Source: Candidatus Scalindua sp.
GTDB taxonomy: Bacteria; Planctomycetota; Brocadiia; Brocadiales; Scalinduaceae
DNA length: 56,067 nucleotides
NCBI GenBank assembly: GCA_021777035.1
Contig: JAIQZR010000046.1
Coordinates: 1-56,067, forward strand
Reading direction: 5' to 3'
The notes under the pieces: model-generated
Database searches by the model: none
Seen by the model: only the letters and a program-made list of their open reading frames with translations
What the model was told of the DNA's origin: nothing
Program-made: the position numbers and the translations under genes
Shown here: piece after piece, positions 16,853 to 25,236 of the stretch
Numbering within the stretch: the first letter of the stretch is position 1
Layout: each line of letters starts with the position of its first letter

Positions 16853-18478
16853 CTATTCCCTCCAAATGTACTTGAGCGGATGCACATCTCTGATGTTAGC
16901 TTCCCATCCCAGAACGGACTCTTTGATCAGGCCCTTGTTTACGTAGTCATAGATCGGAAGAACAGGACACTCCTCTTCAACAAGCAATCTTTCAAGCTCG
17001 GTATAAAGATTGTTACGTTCTTTTCTATCAAGGGTCACTGATACTCTGTCGAGAAGTTCATCATACTCTCTACAACTCCAACCGGTACGATTATTTCCAT
17101 CACCTGTTCTGAAAATGCTAAAAAAAGTAAAAGGGTCTGCGTAGTCTCCGATCCATGAAGAGCGGCTTATTGCATAGTCCAAATTATTCTGGTTGTCCAG
17201 GTAGACCTTCCACTCCATATTACGTATACCCATATCGATGCCAAGATTCTGTTTCCACTGCTCAGATATCGCTTCGGCAATCATCTTATGCCCTTCACTG
17301 GTATTATAGCTGATTTCCAATTTTGGAAACTCCATTTTATCTTTACCGTAGCCGGCAGCGGCTAGAAGTTTACGTGCAGCAACTATATCGTGCTTTAATC
17401 CTTCTATTGGTACATAACCGGCAACAGGAGGACAGAAGTGGCTGCCAGGTTGTTCGCCGCCCTTAAGTAATTCTCTGCATATCTCCACACGATCAGTTGC
17501 AAGGCAGAACGCCTTCCTGACTCGCAAGTCATCAAATGGTGGTTTTGTTACGTTAAATCTGTAAAAATAGGTGCCGAGCATAGGATAGACATAGTAGTCC
17601 GGGTTACGCTTAAGCTCTTCAACTCTTGAAACTGGAAGAGCTGGCATCCAGTGGAGCTTGTCGTCCTGAAAGAGTTTATAAGCAGTATTCAGATCTGATA
17701 TCGGCAGGGCGGTGACCATTTCAAGCTTAACAAAATTCCTGTCCCAGTAATAAGGGTTCTTCTCAAATAAAATCTGTTTACGAGGCGACCACTCCTTTAG
17801 AACGAAAGGCCCGTTGCCGATAATGTTTTCCGGCCTTGTCCATTTCTCATTAAACTTCTCTATCAATTCGACACGAACCGGATAATATGTTGGAAAAGCT
17901 ACGAGATCTAGAAAGTAGGGACAGGGCGCGTGGAGAATAACCTCAAGTGTATGAGAATCCCTGATATGAATACCGACCTCATTGAAATCTGTCAGTTTGC
18001 CTTCAGAGTAATTTTTGGCACCTGATATTGGGAAGAAGAGGTTTATATAGCGGTTGACAGGGTCAAGACCTCTTTTCCATGCAGAGAGGAAGTCCTGAGC
18101 TGTGACATCCTTCCCATCACTCCACTTCGCATCTTCACGGAGGTGAAAGGTGTATATAAGGCCGTCGTCACTTACATCCCAGTTTGCAGCAACTCCCGGG
18201 CGAGGTGTGAGATCGGAAGGATCATATGTTACCAGTCCTTCGAAAAGTGCCTCCGCCAGACGCATCTCCGGTAAACCGGTCATGAGGTGAGGATCAAGTG
18301 TCTCCGGGTCAGCCCCGTTATTGAAAACAAGGTGCTGCTCAGTATATTTCCAGATATCTCCTTTCGGAAAATATACTGCTTTCCAGTCAGGCATATCGTC
18401 TGACATAACGCTTCCAGCATTAAATAAGCAGAAGAATGCTAGAAATGAGATGATGAATATATATCGTAAATAGTCCAT
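16853..18478 (-). CDS. oppA: oligopeptide-binding periplasmic protein (SBP family 5, OppA-like)
   Basis: A 541-residue secreted solute-binding protein delivering peptides to the permeases. The start at 18478 gives a signal peptide (MDYLRYIFIISFLAFFCL). A longer frame back to 18781 would add 101 residues antisense to a transposase remnant and is rejected. Family 5 hallmarks include NNGADPETLDPH, EALFEGLVTYDP, WDVSDDGLIYTFHLR, KWSDGKDVTAQDF and NPYYWDR. The gene heads the opp operon: binding protein, oppB, oppC, then the fused ATPase. Confidence 0.93.
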   Translation of the reverse strand: MDYLRYIFIISFLAFFCLFNAGSVMSDDMPDWKAVYFPKGDIWKYTEQHLVFNNGADPETLDPHLMTGLPEMRLAEALFEGLVTYDPSDLTPRPGVAANWDVSDDGLIYTFHLREDAKWSDGKDVTAQDFLSAWKRGLDPVNRYINLFFPISGAKNYSEGKLTDFNEVGIHIRDSHTLEVILHAPCPYFLDLVAFPTYYPVRVELIEKFNEKWTRPENIIGNGPFVLKEWSPRKQILFEKNPYYWDRNFVKLEMVTALPISDLNTAYKLFQDDKLHWMPALPVSRVEELKRNPDYYVYPMLGTYFYRFNVTKPPFDDLRVRKAFCLATDRVEICRELLKGGEQPGSHFCPPVAGYVPIEGLKHDIVAARKLLAAAGYGKDKMEFPKLEISYNTSEGHKMIAEAISEQWKQNLGIDMGIRNMEWKVYLDNQNNLDYAISRSSWIGDYADPFTFFSIFRTGDGNNRTGWSCREYDELLDRVSVTLDRKERNNLYTELERLLVEEECPVLPIYDYVNKGLIKESVLGWEANIRDVHPLKYIWRE

Positions 18479-18567
18479 ATTGATTGTATTTATAATAATA
18501 ACCTTCTCCTCTATATTGCATTTTGGAATGCTTGTAAATTTGCAATATATAACAGGAGGAGGTAGAG

Positions 18568-18720
18568 ATGAAAAAAAGTTTATCACATACAGTATGGGAC
18601 TGCAAGTATCATATTGTTTGGGTTCCCAGGAAGCGACGCAGGGTAGTGTATGGCAAATTAAAAGAGGAAACAGGTACGATATGACGCCGTCTAAGTGAGT
18701 ACAAAGGCGGTAGAAATTAG
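18568..18720 (+). pseudogene. IS200-type Y1 transposase, 5' remnant
   Basis: The ATG at 18568 opens a frame reading MKKSLSHTVWDCKYHIVWVP then RKRRRVVYGKL, which is the typical start of IS200/IS605 TnpA proteins. A TGA at 18682 interrupts it after TGTI. The same frame continues RRLSEYKGGRN before another stop at 18718, where an intact enzyme would go on towards its HxH motif. AGGAGGTAGAG just before the ATG is a preserved ribosome-binding site. The rest of the element is gone, and its 5' edge abuts the oppA promoter region. Confidence 0.8.
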
Positions 18721-18849
18721 GTATTTGGTGCGAATTTTGAGAGAATAGAGAGAGTGAATATTGAACAGTTGATAATATCATAAAACTCTGATAGTATGCT
18801 TTCTCTATTAAACTTTCCTGGATCTATATAATTTATTTACCGTTCTATT

Positions 18850-19344
18850 ATGAAACTTACTGAAAATGAAAAATGTACACTTAAGTTGTTAGTTAAGAAC
18901 CCGCTAAGAACCAATAGTGATATTGCAAAAGAGCTTAAGCTAACTGCACAGGGTGTAAGCAAAATAAGAAAGCAACTCTACGAGAAGGGTATTATAAAAG
19001 GTTATGAATTGAATTTGGATTACGAAAAGCTAGACCTAAACATACATGTAATTGCTTTGATTAAAATAGCACCTAGCGCATTTAAAAAGTTTAGAAAAAA
19101 TGAGTTAGATAACGTTTTAAAATCCAAATATGCGGTAAGATCTTACGAGATACTGGAAACTGATGTAACGCATGTTGTAAAATACGCATTTAAAGATATT
19201 AAAGAATATCACATATATTTCAGAAGCGTTTTAGATAAATTTGGAGATTATGTAGAAATAAAGCACTCCTTTGTCCTATCATCAGAAGGTATGATAAAAT
19301 CATCAACTATGGATCTGTTCTTAGAAGCACTGGATGTATTATGA
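18850..19344 (+). CDS. Lrp/AsnC-like winged-helix transcription regulator
   Basis: A 164-residue protein. The N-terminal 50 residues form a winged helix-turn-helix (LTENEKCTLKLLVKNP, RTNSDIAKELKLTAQGVSKI, LYEKGIIKGYELNLDYEKL), the standard order of Lrp/AsnC regulators. The C-terminal half (IHVIALIKIAPSAF onward) is a divergent RAM-like alpha/beta domain ending FLEALDVL. Ligand unknown. No clear ribosome-binding site precedes the ATG. It is divergent from the oppA operon and could regulate it or the envelope cluster downstream (inference from position). Confidence 0.78.
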   Translation: MKLTENEKCTLKLLVKNPLRTNSDIAKELKLTAQGVSKIRKQLYEKGIIKGYELNLDYEKLDLNIHVIALIKIAPSAFKKFRKNELDNVLKSKYAVRSYEILETDVTHVVKYAFKDIKEYHIYFRSVLDKFGDYVEIKHSFVLSSEGMIKSSTMDLFLEALDVL

Positions 19345-20048
19345 AAGAATGGTTGTAAACACAAAAAAATAGATTCCAGGGTAACACACAAATACTAACC
19401 AGTTTGATAATCCTATTCTGACGGGTATAAAAATCAAAAATCATACGTAATCTATTCCTCCTTTTTCCTAATGCTATTATCGGACTTCAACCGTTATGTA
19501 ACAATGGATATTGGCATGATTATAGAAATAAAGAGATAATATTAAAGGCAATTTAGATCAAAAAAAATGGACTTGTAAACAATGTTCTAAAGGAATATAC
19601 TGACAAGTGTAGGGTAGCAAGCAGTCGCGGTAAGGGAGAAAAAATTTAAATCATTGTAATCCTGAGGCGATGACATGTGTTACGAAAAGGTATTCATCTA
19701 TGGTTCGAATCTCCATACAACATTGGTGGTGGTGTGTTTGTTACTAAGTGCCGCCGTCGCTTCCGATAGCCTCCTGTATCATCAAAAGTTGCAAATAAAA
19801 CGCATATTCGTGTTTATTTTTGCACTACAGATTACTTTTTACAGATCAACTCGTTCGTCTTATAAGGGGCCAATGCGCGGCAGACTCTTGTCATGTGAAC
19901 AGTCGTGGTAAAGCTTAATCTGAGGAGGCACTAAGACTATTCGTGCTAAATACTGGGACAAAACTACAGATGATCAAAACATGACGATAATGAGAATAAG
20001 CAGCTTATGCAATCACAATATTTTTACTAACAAATTGGGGGAATTAAG
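19345..20048. other. 704-base intergenic region upstream of the envelope cluster
   Basis: Contains the first copy of a 60-odd-base duplicated segment (19643-19709). A 78-codon frame begins in it at 19675 but has no good ribosome-binding site and does not resemble a known protein. The region should hold the promoter for the genes starting at 20049; I see no strong promoter hexamers or operator. Confidence 0.4.
19643..19709 (+). repeat. duplicated leader segment, copy 1
   Basis: About 65 bases from AATTTAAATCATT through GGCGATGACATG to TATTCATCTATGGTTC, matching 32400-32463 with under ten differences. Both copies contain an ATG opening MxYEKxFIYxS. Both lie a few hundred bases before a gene for a secreted protein. 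This could be a conserved leader, a regulatory element or the relic of a duplicated gene start. Confidence 0.6.
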
Positions 20049-20795
20049 ATGATGAAGAAAGTTGTCTTTTTGTTCATAATAAGCGTTTTCTTTTTTACAA
20101 GATCGGCGACAGCTTTTAACCTGCCGGAATTGAATGAACTATATGAAGAATATAAACAATGTAAAATTGATGATGCAATGGTTGAAAAGGAAATAAATGA
20201 GTTGTTAGATACCATAGTGGGATATGAATCCACTATTGAAGATTGGAAAAGTGTGTTGGCAGGTTACCCTGATAGCGATCTGGCAAAAGATGCTCCCGGG
20301 GAGATTGACAAGCACATGGGTTTTATAAATAAAGCGAAGGGGCTAATAGATGATGAATTAGTGCCGTTTCGAACAAGTGCAGATGACTGGATGAAGAAGG
20401 TCGTAACAAAAGAACCGGTAATACTAAATGAAAATGATAAGGAGTTTCCTGATGATCCGCCAATAAAGGAGATAGTTAAAACCAAACAGAAGGATACGCC
20501 AGAACAACCACCTGGGGATGACAAACCTGATATAGAAAAACCCAAGATTGTCAAACCAAAGATAGAAAAGCCTAAGATAGTTGAACCCAAGATTACCAAA
20601 CATAAAATTGATAAGAAGGAAACCGATTATTCAGGTGATTTTTTTGCCACACCGAAAGATGACGTTAAATCCCCTTACCAGGTAGAGGAGGATACTAAAA
20701 AACATTTTTATGATAAGAAACCTAAATCCCCACGTACACCATCAGGAGATGCGGATAATTACAAAGGGGTTGATGATGCATTAGGGGATTTATAA
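20049..20795 (+). CDS. secreted protein with Pro/Lys-rich repeat tail, function unknown
   Basis: A 248-residue protein with a signal peptide (MMKKVVFLFIISVFFF to about residue 23). A helical, acidic domain follows (NELYEEYKQCKIDDAMVEKE; residues about 28-125), then a low-complexity stretch of alternating PKI and EKP/VKP units (about 160-195) and a charged tail. I do not recognise a family. The Pro-Lys repeat looks like an extended spacer that could cross a wall or bind polyanions. GGGGGA precedes the ATG pair at 20049/20052. First gene of the envelope cluster. Confidence 0.72.
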   Translation: MMKKVVFLFIISVFFFTRSATAFNLPELNELYEEYKQCKIDDAMVEKEINELLDTIVGYESTIEDWKSVLAGYPDSDLAKDAPGEIDKHMGFINKAKGLIDDELVPFRTSADDWMKKVVTKEPVILNENDKEFPDDPPIKEIVKTKQKDTPEQPPGDDKPDIEKPKIVKPKIEKPKIVEPKITKHKIDKKETDYSGDFFATPKDDVKSPYQVEEDTKKHFYDKKPKSPRTPSGDADNYKGVDDALGDL

Positions 20796-20925
20796 CAGGT
20801 GTGGGCCAGATGATGAATATGAACAGGCGAGAAAACTACTTTGCGAAATTCTTCAAACAGATAAAAATTATAAAAAAGGCGAATAGAACCCTCAACTATG
20901 TTTTTGCTAAGATAGGAGAGTTACA

Positions 20926-23900
20926 ATGAAAAAAGTGTTAGTCCTGCTGTGTAGTTTTTTTATTATTCAGGGCATTGTGTCACAAGTAGATGGTGCAACC
21001 GGAGTGGCAAGAGGAGTTGCTTCCGACAGACAATCCGTGATAATACTTGAAGATGATTTTAATGATGGCATTCTTGATACAAATAAATGGATACACATAG
21101 GTATCTCAAAGAAAGTCCCATGGGTTGACAAGCCGGGAGCATCTGTTAAGGAAGCGAATGGTATCCTCACGATTTCTGAAGACAGAACTGATGCTGGGGG
21201 CGCTGTTAAGTCAATTCCATTTACGGTTAAAAGAGGTGATATATTAAAACTTACTCGAGAAGTGCGCATTTTCCCCAAGGGTAATTTTCGCAATACAAGT
21301 GCGTTTATAACCGAAAAGGGGAAACCTGTGGCGCAATACAGATATTTCTATAAATACAAAAAATTTAAGAACGGAGTATATTTCGATTATGACGGGAAAG
21401 AGAGTGTGGTTCCTCCCTGGGGTAAATGGTTTACAGAAATAGTCACATACAATACAAAGACGGGAGAGACTACATACTCAATTCCCGGCAGAGGAAAGAT
21501 GTCCCGTAAATTTGGCACTTTGCCTGTAAGTACTTTCCAATTACTCTTTGATGCATATGGGTGGTTTACAGGGCATAAAGTTGAAATTGATTATGTTAAA
21601 CTGGAAAAGCTTACAGTGGTAAAGAAACTATCTGCCGAAGATAGGGTCAAAAAAATTAAGAAATTAATATCCGAAAGGCCAGTACGTCCGGTAGTAGACT
21701 GGAGTAAATTTCCAGATCCTGTATATCCGCCTACCAGTAAGAAGTCCGGGCAATATGATAAAGAGAGTAAGGGTGTGACTGATAAAGAAGTAGCCGGTCT
21801 GTTGAGAGCACTGCAGTCGGCGGTAAGAAGAGGTGATGAGGCCGCTTTCAGCAGGCTTGTCGCAGATTCTGTAGAAAAAGCCAATTGGGCTTTCGATGAG
21901 GATCTTTTCGGCGTTTCGAATATTACAAAAAAGGACTTTATCAATTATTACTTTGCCGATCAGATTAAAGACTATAATGCGTTTCTTGCTAAAGATGATC
22001 TGGCTTCAAACATAATCTCAGTAAAGGAACTGGGCAACGGAGATAAGGTCGTCAGGTTTAAATTTAGGGATGTTGGGTACATAAAGGCGATTCCTGACTC
22101 TTACTATTGGAAAGAGAAGGTCTTCTTGAATGTATGGGACATGACAGTTGGTAAGGTCGGAGGGGTAATTAAGCTGAAAGGTATCAATCCGCATCCTAAA
22201 GATTTTCATAAGGATGTACTTGACAAATTCAGGGAATTTTTGTTTAAAAATTACCCTACGGGAGGCACGCCACCCTATAAGAAAGTAATAGACATATACA
22301 ATAAACTCATAAATAACTTTCTGAAGGATCAACCTGCTAAAATCGTGTCCAGAACAACTCCCCATTTCCGTGAAAAAAAGAACCCACCCCCGAGACTTTT
22401 GCCGAAAAGCAAGGTTACCGGGAAAATCAAAGAGTTCAGGGAAAATGTCCAAAAGATAATTGAGAACCATTATCCTGATATGAAAGACAAACTCCAGTTT
22501 GAAAAGATACAAACATTTAATGGTGTCGATTATTTTATCAGAATGTTCCAGAGACTCCTGATAAACACCATAGACGGAAGAGAAGTTAAATTTATCAAGC
22601 GTCTTGTTCTCAGTGTTGATGAAAGTGGTAAGACGTTGGATTATATTATACCAATTCTTGAGTTGATGGATCCTAAACAGAAGAAACAGCTTCCTCCTGA
22701 TGCCCGTTGGGACGGGGAGAAATTTGAACCACCGGTCCTGGAGATAGGCAACAATTCATGCATGGTTTTAACTAATTTACGAATTCTTAAGGCCAAGCAT
22801 GGCATTAATTACACTTCTATTAAACGATATCTGGATTCCTTTGGGCCGGTCATCGATATATCATCCGAGAGTGTTAATCCGGAGGACTATCGATCTATAG
22901 ACGCCATGCTTGAGAAACGCTTTGACAGGAGCAGATATAACTGTCTGTTCGTTTTTGGGGGAAACGATGTTGTACCCTTGGGCGTATACCACAATCCTGT
23001 ATACGATATAATCCCAAAAAACCCTGGAAAAGATTGGAGAGATCCGGACGAGTTTGTTTATTCAGATGATTATTACGCGGACTTTGATCATGACCCTGCT
23101 AACGATTGGGACGTGGTGCTAACACGTATGCCTGATGACAAAGGTATTCTTGCAGACAAGAACAGCACTATCTATCGTAGTGTTCCGGAGGACAACCGCC
23201 CGGATTATTCAGATTTTGTGGTATATGGTAATCGGAATTGGCCCGTTTCTGACAAAATGGCTGTTCTCGGCAGCGCCACTCAGCCAAAGGTCCTAAAGTC
23301 TACGCCCTTCACTGAGAATAATTTTTCTCCATCATATTTTGAGGGACGAAATGTATTTATCAACCTCCATGGTGCCGATTATGATGGGACTGTTTACTGG
23401 GGCGAAACGGAGTGGGACAGTGTTGGAAAAGGAGGAACGCCTCCGAGTGAAGCGTTGAGAAATGCTATAAATATTGATCAGGCACAGGCGCCCGGGGCTA
23501 TTATAGTGTCTGCAGCCTGTTATGGGGCCGACATTGTGTCAAACCCAACTTCAGACAGTCTTACGGCCCTTCGCTTTTTAAGAAATGGAGCACGTGCCTA
23601 CATAGGTAATACCAAGGTAGGATACATAGCTCCGGTACTTACACATACAATAGGACTATGGGCAAAACTTTTCAAAGATAATCTTGATAAAGGGTTGTCC
23701 CCTCAGGAATCATTCATGCTGGCGAAGAGGGCATATGCCAAACAGGGAAGTGGACCGCATCATTATAAGATGTACCATCAGATGATTTATCTTGGCTTAC
23801 CACCAATAAAGAGTGTTGGTAAATTAGTATATGACGAAGAGACAGACACTAGTAAAAAAGTCAGTAATGACTTTGAAAAACCACAAGTTGATGCGAATCT

Positions 23901-25200
23901 GCAAAACCGTGAATACACCTGGCCGAATGGTACTAAATATGTCGGAGAGTGGAAGGGAAATACAATGCATGGCCAGGGTACACTCATATGGACTAACGGC
24001 AGTAGGTATGAGGGTAAATTCAATAACAATATTGCCTCTGGAGGCTGGCTTTTCTGGTCTAATGGACAAAAGGCGTGGTCCCATCAGGATGCGTCCGGTA
24101 AGTGGATAACCGGTACAGTAGAATCTGCACGGCAGCAGGATCAACGTTCGTCCGATCTGGAATTCCGGGACTATACATGGCCGGATGGTACGAAGTACAC
24201 AGGACAATGGAAAGGCAACAAGATGCATGGAGAGGGGACGATAATATATCCAAATGGTGGCAAATATTCAGGAGAATGGAAAGATAGCATTAAAAGTGGA
24301 AAGGGGACTGAAACCTGGCCAGATGGTACAAAATATACAGGACAATGGGCAGACAACAAAATGCATGGTCAGGGCACTCTCACATGGACAAATGGCAACA
24401 GGTATGAGGGTGAATTCAATAATAATATTGCCTCGGCTGGCTGGCTTTTCTGGTCTAACGGACAAAAAGCATGGTCTTATCAAGATGGATCCGGTAAGTG
24501 GATAAATCAGCCGGGTAAACAGTCTCAACAACATGAACAACGTGATTATGCTCGGGAATTGGAAGATACTCAATCTATTAGTAAAAAAGTAAAGGCTATC
24601 AATAAGTTAATACAGGAGCGGCCAAAACGCCCGGTTGTAGATTGGAGCAAATTTCCTCCACCAAAATATCCGAACTCCACTACTGGATCATGGAAAAAAG
24701 TAAACGAAATTAAAACCTTACTGGCCCAGGGAAGAGAACAGGAGGCAAATACGATATTAATGGGAATGGATGATTATACAGCTGACAAGATACTGGAAGA
24801 GCTGTCAGAGAGTGAAATAGAGAAGATATTGAGTGTAGATGAAGATACGTATATTGATACGTTTGAAAATACAGGAGCAGATATAGCAGCAGCTGCAAGG
24901 TCGGCTCAAGCCGGCGATGTGAGAATGCAAACATCCTCACCCGTTTCAGATAAATTCATTTCTCCAACCATAAACGGATATCGATTAGACTGGTGCCGTG
25001 TATGGGGCGGAGACTGTGGCAAGGGAGCTGCTGACGCTTTCTGTCGTAAGAATGGCTACACAAGAGCAAAGTCCTTTGAGATAGATCATGACATAGGGCA
25101 AGGTTCACCGACATATACTATTGGATCAGAACAAGTATGTGACGAGAGCTTTTGTGATGGGTTTAAGTATATCGAGTGTGAACAAGATTTGACCAGGTAG
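20926..25200 (+). CDS. large secreted caspase-like peptidase (C25-type) with LamG-like domain and MORN repeats
   Basis: A 1424-residue secreted protein. Signal peptide about 1-24. A jelly-roll-like domain (about 42-228, DFNDGILDTNKW) recurs at the end of the 2033-residue neighbour. The central region resembles gingipain-type C25 peptidases: CLFVFGGNDVVPLG, a DDYYADFD strand, then the probable dyad H815 (NLHGAD) and C865 (SAACYGAD). About 995-1197 is a run of MORN repeats (YTWPNGTKYVGEWKGN, HGQGTL). An ERPxRPVVDWSKFP motif occurs twice (about 255 and 1232). A helical module spans about 1255-1305. The C-terminus (1350-1424) is Cys-rich with RLDWCRVWGGDCG. AGGAGAG supports the start. Expected at the cell surface or periplasm; proteolysis is inferred. 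Confidence 0.82.
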   Translation: MKKVLVLLCSFFIIQGIVSQVDGATGVARGVASDRQSVIILEDDFNDGILDTNKWIHIGISKKVPWVDKPGASVKEANGILTISEDRTDAGGAVKSIPFTVKRGDILKLTREVRIFPKGNFRNTSAFITEKGKPVAQYRYFYKYKKFKNGVYFDYDGKESVVPPWGKWFTEIVTYNTKTGETTYSIPGRGKMSRKFGTLPVSTFQLLFDAYGWFTGHKVEIDYVKLEKLTVVKKLSAEDRVKKIKKLISERPVRPVVDWSKFPDPVYPPTSKKSGQYDKESKGVTDKEVAGLLRALQSAVRRGDEAAFSRLVADSVEKANWAFDEDLFGVSNITKKDFINYYFADQIKDYNAFLAKDDLASNIISVKELGNGDKVVRFKFRDVGYIKAIPDSYYWKEKVFLNVWDMTVGKVGGVIKLKGINPHPKDFHKDVLDKFREFLFKNYPTGGTPPYKKVIDIYNKLINNFLKDQPAKIVSRTTPHFREKKNPPPRLLPKSKVTGKIKEFRENVQKIIENHYPDMKDKLQFEKIQTFNGVDYFIRMFQRLLINTIDGREVKFIKRLVLSVDESGKTLDYIIPILELMDPKQKKQLPPDARWDGEKFEPPVLEIGNNSCMVLTNLRILKAKHGINYTSIKRYLDSFGPVIDISSESVNPEDYRSIDAMLEKRFDRSRYNCLFVFGGNDVVPLGVYHNPVYDIIPKNPGKDWRDPDEFVYSDDYYADFDHDPANDWDVVLTRMPDDKGILADKNSTIYRSVPEDNRPDYSDFVVYGNRNWPVSDKMAVLGSATQPKVLKSTPFTENNFSPSYFEGRNVFINLHGADYDGTVYWGETEWDSVGKGGTPPSEALRNAINIDQAQAPGAIIVSAACYGADIVSNPTSDSLTALRFLRNGARAYIGNTKVGYIAPVLTHTIGLWAKLFKDNLDKGLSPQESFMLAKRAYAKQGSGPHHYKMYHQMIYLGLPPIKSVGKLVYDEETDTSKKVSNDFEKPQVDANLQNREYTWPNGTKYVGEWKGNTMHGQGTLIWTNGSRYEGKFNNNIASGGWLFWSNGQKAWSHQDASGKWITGTVESARQQDQRSSDLEFRDYTWPDGTKYTGQWKGNKMHGEGTIIYPNGGKYSGEWKDSIKSGKGTETWPDGTKYTGQWADNKMHGQGTLTWTNGNRYEGEFNNNIASAGWLFWSNGQKAWSYQDGSGKWINQPGKQSQQHEQRDYARELEDTQSISKKVKAINKLIQERPKRPVVDWSKFPPPKYPNSTTGSWKKVNEIKTLLAQGREQEANTILMGMDDYTADKILEELSESEIEKILSVDEDTYIDTFENTGADIAAAARSAQAGDVRMQTSSPVSDKFISPTINGYRLDWCRVWGGDCGKGAADAFCRKNGYTRAKSFEIDHDIGQGSPTYTIGSEQVCDESFCDGFKYIECEQDLTR

Positions 25201-25236
25201 GTAGGACTTGGACAGAAGTGGCGGGAGGTCAATACC

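Noticed and set aside
18479-18781. N-terminal extension of the oppA frame by 101 residues
   Set aside because: The extension runs antisense through an IS200 transposase remnant and has no export signal; the ATG at 18478 gives a proper signal peptide.
19675-19911. 78-codon frame after the first leader copy
   Set aside because: Only its first 11 codons resemble the frame at 32432, the remainders are unrelated, and neither has a convincing ribosome-binding site; treated as a duplicated non-genic segment.
20811-20927. 38-codon frame overlapping the start of the caspase-like gene; another frame here (20803-20887) reads like a TPR fragment (YEQARKLLCEILQ)
   Set aside because: Two competing short frames, no ribosome-binding site for the first, no start for the second; at most a TPR relic.
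23900-24500. CRISPR-like or DNA-level tandem repeat in the MORN region
   Set aside because: The periodicity is at protein level (MORN units) with diverged codons and no unique spacers; I saw no CRISPR array in the window.
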